Origin: Thermoleophilia bacterium
Lineage (GTDB): Bacteria > Actinomycetota > Thermoleophilia > Gaiellales > Gaiellaceae
NCBI GenBank assembly: GCA_020845695.1
Contig: JADLFG010000042.1
Coordinates: forward strand, 124,001-188,000
Length of the DNA: 64,000 bases
Direction: 5' to 3'
Below the pieces are notes generated by a model. It was not told the origin of the DNA, made no database searches, and saw nothing but the letters and a program-made list of their open reading frames with translations. Within the stretch, counting starts at the first letter, position 1, and each line of letters opens with the position of its first letter. Positions 25,328 to 33,502 of the stretch are shown in pieces. Position numbers and translations under genes: made by a program.

Positions 25328-26335
25328 GTGCGGGTGCGCCCGGTGACGCGAGCGCCGCGCCTGCGCGACGTGGCGGCAGCCGCCGGCGTCGACGCCTCCG
25401 TCGTGTCCCGGATCCTCTCCGGCGACCGCCGGCTCTCGGTCCGCCCCGAGACTCGCCAGCGGGTGCTCGAGCACGCGGCCCGGCTCGGCTACCGGCCCAA
25501 CCGGGCCGCGCGAGCGCTGAAGACGGCACGGACGATGGCGATCGGCATGATCGTCCCCGACCTCGCAAACGCGGGCTACGCGACGATCGCGATTGGAGCC
25601 GCGGAGGCGGCGGCTGTCGCGGGCTACGTGCTGCTCGTGGCCCACGGCCCGGCCTCCGACCGCGTGCCCGACCTCCACGGCCGGATCGATGGGCTGCTCG
25701 TCGGGATGGCGACCAGCGAGACGCCGGGCCGGGTCGATCTCGGAGGGGTTCCCGCCCTGCTCGTGAACCGCCGCGAGCCCCTGGGAATCCCGAGCGTGAC
25801 CGTGGACGACGCGGCCGGCGCCGAGCTCGCGACCGCCTACCTCATCTCGCTCGGGCATCGCAGGATCGCCCACGTCGCGGGCCCGCAGCTCGCCGACACC
25901 GCCCGCCGGCGCCTGCGCGGCTACGCGTCCGCGCTCAGGGCGGCGGGGATCGAGCTCGGGCCGGAGTGGGTGGCCGAGGCGCCGTTCGACGAGGCGGGGG
26001 GCGACGCCGCGGCCGCGCGCCTGCTCGCGCTCGAGCCCCGGCCGACGGCGCTCTTCGCCGGGAGCGTTCGCGCCGCAGCCGGGGCGATGGCGGCCGCCCG
26101 GCGGCTCGGTCTGCGCCTTCCCCGGGACCTGTCGCTCGTCGGCCTCAACGACTCGCCCTGCGCCGCCTACCTCGACTCCCCGCTCACGACGGTGAGGATG
26201 CCGCTCGCCGAGATGGGTCGCGAGGCGGTCGGCGGGCTCCTGGGTCTCCTGCGCGGCGAGGCGGTGGCGGACCTGGTGGTCGCGGCGCCGCCCGAGCTCG
26301 TCGTGCGAGCGTCGGCCGGGCCGCCGGCACGGTAG
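25328..26335 (+). CDS. LacI-family transcriptional regulator
   Basis: 335 residues. The N-terminal helix-turn-helix (LRDVAAAAGVDASVVSRILSGD) and hinge helix (RPNRAARALKT) are followed by a periplasmic-binding-protein-like sensor domain (IGMIVPDLANAGYA onward). It probably represses the surrounding catabolic genes and releases DNA on binding a sugar acid or related ligand. GTG 25328 or GTG 25343 may be the start; the second gives the short N-terminus usual for the family. A TAGAAT at 25295-25300 is a possible -10 for this gene. The 12-base gap to the next gene suggests an operon. Confidence 0.9.
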   Translation: MRVRPVTRAPRLRDVAAAAGVDASVVSRILSGDRRLSVRPETRQRVLEHAARLGYRPNRAARALKTARTMAIGMIVPDLANAGYATIAIGAAEAAAVAGYVLLVAHGPASDRVPDLHGRIDGLLVGMATSETPGRVDLGGVPALLVNRREPLGIPSVTVDDAAGAELATAYLISLGHRRIAHVAGPQLADTARRRLRGYASALRAAGIELGPEWVAEAPFDEAGGDAAAARLLALEPRPTALFAGSVRAAAGAMAAARRLGLRLPRDLSLVGLNDSPCAAYLDSPLTTVRMPLAEMGREAVGGLLGLLRGEAVADLVVAAPPELVVRASAGPPAR

Positions 26336-26347
26336 GCTGGCGCTGCG

Positions 26348-27412
26348 ATGACGCCACGCCAGGAGCGCGCGCTCGAGCTGGCGCGGACCGCCGGGGCCGA
26401 CGCGCTGCTCGCCGCGCACCCGAGCACCGTGACCTGGCTGACCGGCTTCGTCGGCGACATCGAGACCGGCCCCAGCCCCTTCTCGCTCCCCGCTCTCGCC
26501 GTGCTCGCGAACGGCGAGCCGCCCACGCTCGTCGTCAGCGACGACGACGCGGGCGCCGCGGCCGAGCTCGGCTGCCGGGCCGTCACCTACACGGGCTTCA
26601 CGGTCGAGCCGCTCGAGCCGGTCGCCGGTGCCGCCCGGGCGCTCGCCCGTGCCGTCGGCGGCAGGCGCGTCGCGACCGAGCCGGGCGCGCTGCCGGCGGC
26701 GCTCGCGCACGGACTCGACCTCGTCGACGTCACGGCGGCAATCGCCCGCTCGCGCGCGGTCAAGGACCCGGACGAGCTCGACGCGATCCGGGCGGCGATC
26801 GCTCTCTGCGATGCCGGCCAGCGCGCCGCTCGCGAGGTCGCGGCGCCGGGCCTGACCGAGCTCGAGCTGTGGGCGGCGATCCGGGCGGCGATCGAGCTGG
26901 CTGCCGGAGCGCGGACGCCGCTGCTCGCCGATCTCGTCTCCGGCCCCCGCACGGCCGAGGTCGGCGGCCCGCCCGGCCCGCGCGTCCTCGCCGCCGGCGA
27001 GCCGGTCCTCTGCGACCTCGTGCCACGGCTCGCTGGCTACTGGGGGGACTGCTGCGCGACGTTCGCCGTCGGCGGCGAGCCCGCCGCGCCGCTCGCGCAG
27101 GCGCACCGAAAGGCGCGGGAAGCGCTGACGCGGGCCGTCGAGGCCGTACGTCCGGGCGCGCGCGCGGGCGAGCTCGACGCCGCTATCCGCCCCGGCCTCG
27201 AGTACCCGCACCACACCGGCCACGGGCTCGGCACCGCCTACCACGAGGAGCCCCGGATCGTGCCCGGAGGCGAGACCGTGCTCGAGCCCGGCATGGTGGT
27301 GGCGCTCGAGCCGGGCAGCTACGGCGACGGCGGCGGGGTGAGGGTCGAGCAGGTCGTCCTCGTGACCGCGGACGGCTGCGAGATCCTCTCCGGGCACGCG
27401 CTCGAGCTCTGA
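26348..27412 (+). CDS. M24-family Xaa-Pro-type aminopeptidase
   Basis: 354 residues with creatinase N-terminal domain and M24 catalytic domain. Here all five metal ligands are visible: Asp in VLCDLVP, Asp in YWGDCCATF, His in HTGHGLGTAYHEE, Glu in VVALEPGSY and Glu in VRVEQVV. It is therefore likely an active dinuclear metallopeptidase or related hydrolase in the cytoplasm. It follows the LacI gene by 12 bases. There is no Shine-Dalgarno; a TAGGCT at 26333-26338 overlapping the lacI stop could give a leaderless transcript. Confidence 0.85.
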   Translation: MTPRQERALELARTAGADALLAAHPSTVTWLTGFVGDIETGPSPFSLPALAVLANGEPPTLVVSDDDAGAAAELGCRAVTYTGFTVEPLEPVAGAARALARAVGGRRVATEPGALPAALAHGLDLVDVTAAIARSRAVKDPDELDAIRAAIALCDAGQRAAREVAAPGLTELELWAAIRAAIELAAGARTPLLADLVSGPRTAEVGGPPGPRVLAAGEPVLCDLVPRLAGYWGDCCATFAVGGEPAAPLAQAHRKAREALTRAVEAVRPGARAGELDAAIRPGLEYPHHTGHGLGTAYHEEPRIVPGGETVLEPGMVVALEPGSYGDGGGVRVEQVVLVTADGCEILSGHALEL

Positions 27413-27421
27413 GCGGGCCGG

Positions 27422-28189
27422 TCAGGCCGCGGGAATGACCGTCAGGCCCCCGTCGATCGTGAGCACCGAGCCCGTCACGTACGACGCGTCGTCCGAGCAG
27501 AGGTAGACCGCGAGCCGCCCGACCTCGGCCGGGCTGCCGAGCCGCCGGGCCGGGATGTGCTCGAGGTAGGCCCGCTCGTCGATCGCCCCGCTCGCCACAT
27601 CCGCGTCCCACATCGGCGTTCGCAGCGCGCCGGGGCAGATCGCGTTGACCCGGACGCCTCGCGGCCCCCACTCCCCGGCCGTCACCCGCGTCATCATGAT
27701 CACCGCGGCCTTCGCGGCGCAGTAGGCGAGCCGGCCCGGGTTCGGCGCGAAGCCGCGGATCGACGAGATGTTGACGATCGAGCCGGAGCCGCGCGGGAGC
27801 ATGTGCCTGCCGGCCGCGCGCATGCAGTAGAAGACCCCGGTCTGCATGACCGCGAGCGAGTCGCTCCAGTCCTCGTCCGTGACGTCCTCGGTGTGCGGCC
27901 CGATGCGGCTGATGCCGGCGTTGTTGACGAGGATGTCGACCTGCCCGAGCTCCCGGATCACCGCGGCGAACGTCGCGTCGACCTGCTCGCGCCGCGAGAC
28001 GTCGGTGGCGTAGGCGCGGGCCTCGACGCCGAGGCGCTCGAGCTCGCCGGCGGCCCGCGAGCCCGCCGCCCCGTCGAGCTCCGCGACCGCGATCGCGGCT
28101 CCCGCGAGCGCCAGCTCCTCCGCGATCGCCCGGCCCAGCCCGGCGCCGGCGCCGGTGACGATCGCGACCTTACCCTCGAGCACGCCCAT
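27422..28189 (-). CDS. Short-chain dehydrogenase/reductase (classical)
   Basis: 255 residues. TGAGAGLGRAIA cofactor site, NNAGIS, Ser in NISSIRG, and catalytic YCAAK are all present, as is the C-terminal GSVLTIDGGLTV. NAD(P)-dependent oxidation of a secondary alcohol, likely a sugar, sugar lactone or hydroxy acid, fits the island. The ATG has CGGAGG upstream. It is divergent from the VOC gene, and the 68-base intergenic region holds a LacI-type operator candidate. Confidence 0.9.
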   Translation of the reverse strand: MGVLEGKVAIVTGAGAGLGRAIAEELALAGAAIAVAELDGAAGSRAAGELERLGVEARAYATDVSRREQVDATFAAVIRELGQVDILVNNAGISRIGPHTEDVTDEDWSDSLAVMQTGVFYCMRAAGRHMLPRGSGSIVNISSIRGFAPNPGRLAYCAAKAAVIMMTRVTAGEWGPRGVRVNAICPGALRTPMWDADVASGAIDERAYLEHIPARRLGSPAEVGRLAVYLCSDDASYVTGSVLTIDGGLTVIPAA

Positions 28190-28211
28190 CGGTGCCTCCG
28201 TCCTGGCTACG

Positions 28212-28221
28212 CAAACGCTTG
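28212..28221 (+). promoter_or_regulatory. Candidate LacI-family operator CAAACGCTTG
   Basis: A near-palindromic 10-mer (8 of 10 positions symmetrical, central CG). Its last three bases are the first three of the -35 TTGACT of the VOC promoter, and it lies 23 bases upstream of the divergent SDR start, so one bound repressor could block both. Confidence 0.5.
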
Positions 28222-28248
28222 ACTCGTCCGGGCGCAGCGTGCCATAGT
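28219..28248 (+). promoter_or_regulatory. Promoter TTGACT-N18-CATAGT for the VOC gene
   Basis: TTGACT (28219-28224) and CATAGT (28243-28248) with 18 bases between. The -10 region GTGCCATAGTCGGG is the same as that of the ABC importer promoter at 30115-30144. The GTG start codon at 28258 lies nine bases after the -10, so the mRNA is probably leaderless. Confidence 0.7.
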
Positions 28249-28257
28249 CGGGCCCCG

Positions 28258-28707
28258 GTGGTCAACGCCGTCCAGCACGCCGGTCTCACCGTCACCGATC
28301 TCGACCGCTCGCTGGCGTTCTACCGCGACCTGCTCGGGCTCGAGGTCTTCGCGCGGGGCGAGCGGCGGGGAGGCTACTTCGCCGCGATCGTCGGCTACCC
28401 GGACACGCACGTGCGATTCGCGCTCGCCCGCCCGCCCGGCTCCGCGTTTCACCTCGAGCTGTTCCAGTACCTCTCGCCAGGCCCCCGCACGGTCGAGCTC
28501 GAGCCCAGGCTCGTCGGCGTGACGCATGTCTGCCTGCTCGTCGACGATCTCGCGAGCCTCCACGCGCGGCTGCGCGAGCATGGCGTCGACACGTTCCTGG
28601 GCGAGCCCGTCGTGATCGACCACGGCCGCAACGAGGGCGGCTGCGGCCTCTACCTGCGCGATCCCGACGGGATCGTCGTCGAGCTGTTCCAGCCGCCGCG
28701 GCCGTGA
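28258..28707 (+). CDS. VOC-superfamily (glyoxalase/bleomycin resistance/dioxygenase) protein
   Basis: 149 residues, two beta-alpha-beta-beta-beta modules. Metal ligands expected in the fold are seen: His in VQHAGLTV, Glu in HLELFQY, His in VTHVCLLV and Glu in VVELFQP. It could be a lactoylglutathione-lyase-like isomerase, epimerase or dioxygenase on a small carboxylate; the specificity is not readable. The GTG at 28258 is chosen because homology starts immediately after it and it fits the promoter; upstream in-frame sequence overlaps the promoter itself. Confidence 0.82.
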   Translation: MVNAVQHAGLTVTDLDRSLAFYRDLLGLEVFARGERRGGYFAAIVGYPDTHVRFALARPPGSAFHLELFQYLSPGPRTVELEPRLVGVTHVCLLVDDLASLHARLREHGVDTFLGEPVVIDHGRNEGGCGLYLRDPDGIVVELFQPPRP

Positions 28708-28759
28708 CCGGCGGCCCGGGCGGGGGCGCAGCGGGTCGCCGTCGGCCAGGCCGCGCGGC

Positions 28760-29878
28760 TCAGCCGTCGAGCCGCAGACGCTGCAGGAGCTCCTCGTCGA
28801 GCTGGATCCCGAGCCCGGGGCCGGTGGGCACCGCTAGCCGGCCGCCGGCGAAGGCGAGCGGCTCGGCGAGGAGACCGCTCGCGAGGAGGGAGCCGGCCAC
28901 CGAGTACTCGGAGAAGGTGGACCGGTCGAGCGTCGAGGCGAAGTGGAGCGAGGCCGCGACGAGGATGCCGGTCGCGAAGCAGTGCGGCACGACCTCGACG
29001 CGCCGCTCGTGCGCGAGGTCGGCGATCTGGCGGGCGACGGTGAAGCCGGTCCGCGCCAGGTCGGGCTGGAGCACATCGACGTGGCCGCGCTCGACGAGGT
29101 CGTGGAAGGCCCTGATCGTCGCGTCCGCCTCGCCGGCCGCGATCCGGATCGCGGCGGCGTCCGCGAGGCGCCGGTAGGTCTCGTAGTCGTCCGGAGCGAA
29201 CGGCTCCTCGAACCAGTACAGCTCGACATCCTCGACACGCCGCAGGAGCTCCGCGGCCCGCTTGAGCGTGTAGACCTGGCCGCCGTCGATCATCAGCGAG
29301 CGGTCGGGGCCGAGCACGTCGCGCGCGGCGCGAATCAGCCGCTCGTCGTGGTCGAGGTCTCGGCCGAGCGGACCCCACCCGAGCTTGAGCGCCGTGTAGC
29401 CGTCCGCGACCGCGCGCCCGGCGATCTGGCGTACCTCGTCCTCGGTCTCGGGCATCACCTCGCTCGCGTAGACGGGAAGCTCGCTCGTGCGGGCGCCGCC
29501 GAGCAGCTCGGAGACCGGTCGCCCGGTCGCCTTGCCCGCGATGTCCCAGAGCGCCATGTCGATCGCGGCAATGGCGTGCAGCGCGACACCCGAGCGCCCG
29601 TAGTAGGCGGAGCCCTCGTACAGCCGCTTCCAGAGGCGGTCGAGCTCGAGCGGGTTCTCCCCGATCAGGAGCTCGCGCAGGCCGCGGGCGACGGCGTGCG
29701 AGGACGGCATCTCGATCGCGGTGCGGACGAGATACGGGGAGCTGCTCGCCTCGCCGATCCCGACGATGCCCTCGTCGGTGTGGATGCGAAGCACGAGCGC
29801 GTCCTGGCTCGCGTCGGCTCTGGACGTGTCGAGGCCGGGCGAGCGCAGGACGATCGGCTCGACGGCGGTGATCTTCAT
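28760..29878 (-). CDS. Mandelate racemase/muconate lactonizing family enzyme (paralogue 2)
   Basis: 372 residues, same length as the enzyme at 22787-23905 and clearly its close paralogue: shared blocks include AVARGLRELLIGE versus AIARGLGELLVGE, YTALKLGWGPLG and VVPHCF. Ligands DGG, EEP and AGEAD and the His are all conserved. It is probably an acid-sugar dehydratase or cycloisomerase of the same substrate class. It is a single gene on the minus strand transcribed from TTGACA-N18-TAGTGT, back to back with the ABC importer operon. Confidence 0.9.
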   Translation of the reverse strand: MKITAVEPIVLRSPGLDTSRADASQDALVLRIHTDEGIVGIGEASSSPYLVRTAIEMPSSHAVARGLRELLIGENPLELDRLWKRLYEGSAYYGRSGVALHAIAAIDMALWDIAGKATGRPVSELLGGARTSELPVYASEVMPETEDEVRQIAGRAVADGYTALKLGWGPLGRDLDHDERLIRAARDVLGPDRSLMIDGGQVYTLKRAAELLRRVEDVELYWFEEPFAPDDYETYRRLADAAAIRIAAGEADATIRAFHDLVERGHVDVLQPDLARTGFTVARQIADLAHERRVEVVPHCFATGILVAASLHFASTLDRSTFSEYSVAGSLLASGLLAEPLAFAGGRLAVPTGPGLGIQLDEELLQRLRLDG

Positions 29879-29939
29879 CGCGGCGCCTCCTCCGGGCGGG
29901 GGCGGGCGCCGTCGCCGGTCGGACGGTCGGCCCGCGGCG

Positions 29940-29969
29940 ACACTAGAGCGCCGGGCGCGGACGTGTCAA
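29940..29969 (-). promoter_or_regulatory. Promoter TTGACA-N18-TAGTGT for MR paralogue 2
   Basis: Minus-strand TTGACA (29969-29964) and TAGTGT (29945-29940) with an 18-base spacer. The spacer end and -10 read TCTAGTGTCG, very like TCTAGGGTCG in the lyase operon promoter, which suggests common origin or common control. Confidence 0.65.
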
Positions 29970-30060
29970 GGACGCCCGGGACGGTCGAGAACGGGCTCGC
30001 CCGCCGGCCCGCGAGGCGCGGCCGGGCGCCTGCCCCGGCCACCGCGAGCGGGCGGCCGGG

Positions 30061-30070
30061 CAATCGTGTG
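30061..30070 (-). promoter_or_regulatory. Candidate LacI-family operator CACACGATTG (minus strand)
   Basis: The plus strand reads CAATCGTGTG. It matches CANACGMTTG, as do the sites at 25274 and 28212, and lies between the two divergent promoters of this intergenic region. Confidence 0.4.
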
Positions 30071-30114
30071 CGCACTCGTCTGCCGGCGCGCTTCGAGAGC
30101 TTCCGGCGGCGCCC

Positions 30115-30144
30115 TTGACGGCGGCGTGACGGCCGTGCCATAGT
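30115..30144 (+). promoter_or_regulatory. Promoter TTGACG-N18-CATAGT for the ABC importer operon
   Basis: TTGACG (30115-30120) and CATAGT (30139-30144), 18 bases apart. The stretch GTGCCATAGTCGGG matches the VOC promoter exactly, and the similarity continues as far as CCGGTGG at the predicted start of transcription. Confidence 0.7.
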
Positions 30145-30282
30145 CGGGGCCCGGTGGGTAACCGGCAACCGGCATGCCCCGCCCGGGCGAGAGATTGCGG
30201 CGGCGTGGAGGCATCAGCCGGCGGCGATCGAGCAACTCCGCCAGACCGGCTTCAGGGACGGAAGCGACGGAAAGGGGGGACA

Positions 30283-31710
30283 GTGGACGAGAGGACAAGG
30301 CACATGCTGAGCCGGCGCCGCTTCCTGCAGCTCGCCGGCGGCGGGCTCGCCGCGGCCGGCTTGGCGCCGATCCTCGCCGCGTGCGGAGGCGACGACGGGG
30401 GCGGAGGCGAGGGCGCGACCGCCGAGGCTCCGAGCGACACGAGCGCACCCGAGACGCAGGCCCCGACGGGCGGCGGCACGCTCACTTGGTGGTGGTGGGG
30501 CGAGCAGGAGGCGCCGGGGCTCCAAACGTACGTGGACGAGTCGGTGGCGGCGTACGAGAAGGCGACCGGGACGAAGGTCGAGACGACCCTGCTCGACACC
30601 GGCAACGTGATCCCGCAGTTCACCGACGCTTCCGCGGCGGGCAAGCCGCCGGACCTGCAGTACTTCTGGAACGGCATCTACCACATGGAGAACGTCTGGC
30701 ACGGGTACATCGAGCCGCTGAACGGGCTGGTCCCGGACGAGGTGCTGCAGCAGTCCGGTGCCACCCCGCTCTCGATCTACCAGGGCAAGCAGTACCGGGT
30801 CGGCTGGTACGCGATCGGCATGGGCCTCACGTACAACAAGGCCCTGTTCGAGGCGGCGGGCCTCGACCCCGACTCGCCGCCGGCGACGTGGGACGCGTTC
30901 CTGGACGCCTGCGACAAGCTGAAGGCGAGCGGCGTGAACCCGTTCGGCGGCGGTGTCAAGGACGGCTACCTCGGAGAGTGGTGGCTCGGCGGCATGCTCG
31001 CCCAGAACCTCGACACGCCGGCCGACGCGATCAACCTCTTCATCGGCGAGCTCGACTGGCAGGACCCGAGGTACCACGACTTCTGGATCAAGCTGCGCGA
31101 GCTGCACGACCTCGGCTTCATCAACGACGACATCAACTCGCTCGAGCTCTACCAGGGCATCCAGCTCATGACCACGAACAAGCTGGCGATTGTCCCGAAC
31201 ACGACGACCCAGATCCCTGGCGCCCAGGAGCAGCTCGGCGAGGACGGGGTCGGCTGGATGGCCTGGCCCAACTCGGGCACCGGCAAGATGGCCGGCCTGC
31301 CCGTGCTCGACGCGCAGGGGCTCGGGATCGCGAGCGGCTCCGAGAACAAGGAGAGCGCCGCCGCCTTCCTCGAGTTCATGCAGACGCCGGAGCGCCTGAC
31401 CCGGCTGTGGGAGGTCTGCCAGCAGATCCCGTCCAACACGACCTTCGACGCGGCGGCGATCACGAACCCGACGCTGAAGGCGGTGCACGACGTCTGGAGC
31501 TCGTCCGAGCTGGCGCCCCACCTCCCGAACATGATGCCGACGCTCTTCTGGACGGACGCGATGTTCGTGGCCACGCAGAAGATCCTCGCCGGCAACATGA
31601 CCGGCGAGGAGGCGGGCGAGCTCGCGGCGGAGATCACGGAGAAGTGGAAGGCCCAGAACCCGGATCTCGTCGAGAACTACGCAACCTGGTCGCAGGACCT
31701 GGCGGTCTAG
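30283..31710 (+). CDS. Extracellular solute-binding lipoprotein of a carbohydrate ABC importer (Tat signal)
   Basis: 475 residues from the GTG at 30283, which follows AAAGGGGGG at ideal spacing. A twin-arginine signal (LSRRRFLQLAGGG) ends in the lipobox L-A-A-C, so it is exported folded and lipid-anchored. The mature domain is the type I carbohydrate-binding fold (GTLTWWWWGEQEAPG, WYAIGMGLTYNKALFEAAGL, PATWDAFLDACDKLK). The open frame runs up to 30154 but that part is the mRNA leader. The following two permease genes complete the importer; its ATPase is likely the one at 21654-22784. Confidence 0.9.
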   Translation: MDERTRHMLSRRRFLQLAGGGLAAAGLAPILAACGGDDGGGGEGATAEAPSDTSAPETQAPTGGGTLTWWWWGEQEAPGLQTYVDESVAAYEKATGTKVETTLLDTGNVIPQFTDASAAGKPPDLQYFWNGIYHMENVWHGYIEPLNGLVPDEVLQQSGATPLSIYQGKQYRVGWYAIGMGLTYNKALFEAAGLDPDSPPATWDAFLDACDKLKASGVNPFGGGVKDGYLGEWWLGGMLAQNLDTPADAINLFIGELDWQDPRYHDFWIKLRELHDLGFINDDINSLELYQGIQLMTTNKLAIVPNTTTQIPGAQEQLGEDGVGWMAWPNSGTGKMAGLPVLDAQGLGIASGSENKESAAAFLEFMQTPERLTRLWEVCQQIPSNTTFDAAAITNPTLKAVHDVWSSSELAPHLPNMMPTLFWTDAMFVATQKILAGNMTGEEAGELAAEITEKWKAQNPDLVENYATWSQDLAV

Positions 31711-31734
31711 CGTCAACCGCCGGCACGGCCCGCG

Positions 31735-32610
31735 ATGCTGAGAACCCGCCCCTGGGTTCCGTACCTGTACGTCCTGCCGATGCTGGGCCTGCTCGGCCTG
31801 GTCTTCGGCTACTCGATCGTGCGGGTCTTCGACTTCAGCATGCGTTTCATCCGGGGCGCGAGCGGGCCGTTCGTCGGGCTCGACAACTACCGGCTCGTTC
31901 TCGACGACCCGACGTTCCGGCTGGCCGCGAAGCACAGCGCGCTGCTCCTGCTCGCGGTGCCGGCGCTGGTCGCGATCTCCCTGCTCGTGTCGGTGCTCCT
32001 GTTCGAGCAGGTCCGGGGCTGGCGCTTCTACCGCTCGACCGTGTTCCTCCCCTACGTGCTGGCGGTGCCCGTCGTCGGGATCGTGTTCGGGTACCTGCTC
32101 CAGCTGAACGGCGTGCTCAACGAGGCGTTGCGCTCGATCGGGCTCGGGGCGCTCGCGCTCGACTGGATCGGGAGCGAGGACATCGCGCTCTGGAGCGTGC
32201 TCGGCGTGATCGTCTGGCGGGAGGTCGGCTTCGGGATCGTGCTGTTCCTGGCCCGGCTGACGACCCTCGACGAGGCGCAGCTCGAGGCGGCCCGGATCGA
32301 CGGGGCCGGTTGGTGGCAGCGCCTGCGCCACGTCGTGATCCCGCAGGTCAGGGGGACGATCGAGTTCTACGCGGTCGTCGCCACGATCACGATGCTCGCG
32401 TGGGTGTTCGCGTACGTCTGGACGCTCACGTCCGGCGGCCCGGGCGGCGCGACGGGCATCGTCGAGCTCTACATCTACAACCAGGGGGTACGTAACTCGC
32501 TGCCGGGGATGGCGGCCGCGGTCGCGGTGCTCCTGCTCCTGACCACGCTCGTCCTGATCGGAGCGCTGTTCCGGATCCGGGCGCGCGCGGCGGCCGAGGA
32601 AGTCGCGTGA
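31735..32610 (+). CDS. Carbohydrate ABC transporter permease (MalF/UgpA type)
   Basis: 291 residues with about six membrane segments. The cytoplasmic EAA loop that contacts the ATPase is present as LDEAQLEAARIDGAGWWQRLRHVVIPQ. It is the first permease subunit of the importer, 24 bases after the binding-protein gene and 10 bases before the second permease. Confidence 0.92.
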   Translation: MLRTRPWVPYLYVLPMLGLLGLVFGYSIVRVFDFSMRFIRGASGPFVGLDNYRLVLDDPTFRLAAKHSALLLLAVPALVAISLLVSVLLFEQVRGWRFYRSTVFLPYVLAVPVVGIVFGYLLQLNGVLNEALRSIGLGALALDWIGSEDIALWSVLGVIVWREVGFGIVLFLARLTTLDEAQLEAARIDGAGWWQRLRHVVIPQVRGTIEFYAVVATITMLAWVFAYVWTLTSGGPGGATGIVELYIYNQGVRNSLPGMAAAVAVLLLLTTLVLIGALFRIRARAAAEEVA

Positions 32611-32620
32611 GGGCGGCCCA

Positions 32621-33496
32621 ATGAGCGAGGCCGCCCTCGCCGGCGACCGCCCCGTCCGGCCCGGCGGCAGCGTCCGCCGCCGCCTGCGGGTCGCGCTCCG
32701 CCAGGCGGTCCTGATCGCGGCCGCCGTGTTCGCTCTCTACCCCGTCTACTTCATGGTCGCGACCGCGCTCAAGGGCCGCAACCAGTACCTCGACGACAAG
32801 CTCGGCCTCCCCTGGCCGCTCGCGTGGGGGAACTTCGAGGAGGCGTTTCGTGGCGGCGAGCTCGTCAACTGGTTCGCGAACAGCGCCATCCTCACGAGCT
32901 CCTCGGTGATGCTGTCGACGCTGGTCGCCGCGCTGGCAGCGTTCGCGATCGCCCGCATGACGTTCCGCGGCCGCAACGCGCTGCTGGCCGTGAACGTCGC
33001 GCTCATGGTCGTGCCGCCCGTCGTGATGCTGATACCCCTGTTCGTCCTGTTCACCCAGCTCGACCTCGTCGGCACCTACCACGGCGTGCTGCTGATCTAC
33101 GCGGGGCTCGTCACGCCGTTCTCCGTCTACATGCTGACCGGCTTCTTCCGGGCGATTCCGCGGGAGCTGTTCGAGTCGGCCGTGATCGACGGGGCCTCGC
33201 ACCTGCGCATCCTCTGGCGGATCGTGCTCCCACTGTCCCTGCCGGCCGTCCTGACGCTCGTGCTCGTCAACTCTCTGTTCGTCTGGAACGAGCTCCTGAT
33301 CGCGCTCGTCTTCCTGCCGACGGACGAGCTGAAGACGCTGATGGTCGGCCTGACCGTGTTCCGCTCCCGCTACAACCTCGACGTGCCCGTGACGATGGCC
33401 GGGATGGTGCTGGCGGTCGTCCCGATGGTGCTGCTCTACCTGTTCGGCCAGCGCTTCTTCATCCGCGGCCTCACCGCCGGCGCGGTCAAGGGCTGA
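32621..33496 (+). CDS. Carbohydrate ABC transporter permease (MalG/UgpE type)
   Basis: 291 residues, about six membrane segments, with the EAA loop IPRELFESAVIDGASHLRILWRIVLPLSLPA. It pairs with the permease upstream to form the membrane channel of the sugar or sugar-acid importer. A mutarotase-like gene follows after 6 bases in the same operon. Confidence 0.93.
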   Translation: MSEAALAGDRPVRPGGSVRRRLRVALRQAVLIAAAVFALYPVYFMVATALKGRNQYLDDKLGLPWPLAWGNFEEAFRGGELVNWFANSAILTSSSVMLSTLVAALAAFAIARMTFRGRNALLAVNVALMVVPPVVMLIPLFVLFTQLDLVGTYHGVLLIYAGLVTPFSVYMLTGFFRAIPRELFESAVIDGASHLRILWRIVLPLSLPAVLTLVLVNSLFVWNELLIALVFLPTDELKTLMVGLTVFRSRYNLDVPVTMAGMVLAVVPMVLLYLFGQRFFIRGLTAGAVKG

Positions 33497-33502
33497 GCTG
33501 CT

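Larger units (their letters stand above)
29879..30282. other. Divergent regulatory region between MR paralogue 2 and the sugar ABC importer operon
   Basis: About 400 bases without a gene. It contains a minus-strand promoter (29940-29969), a LacI-type 10-mer (30061-30070), a plus-strand promoter (30115-30144), and an untranslated leader of about 130 bases before the importer start. No small ORF or stable RNA fold was recognised in the leader. Confidence 0.6.
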
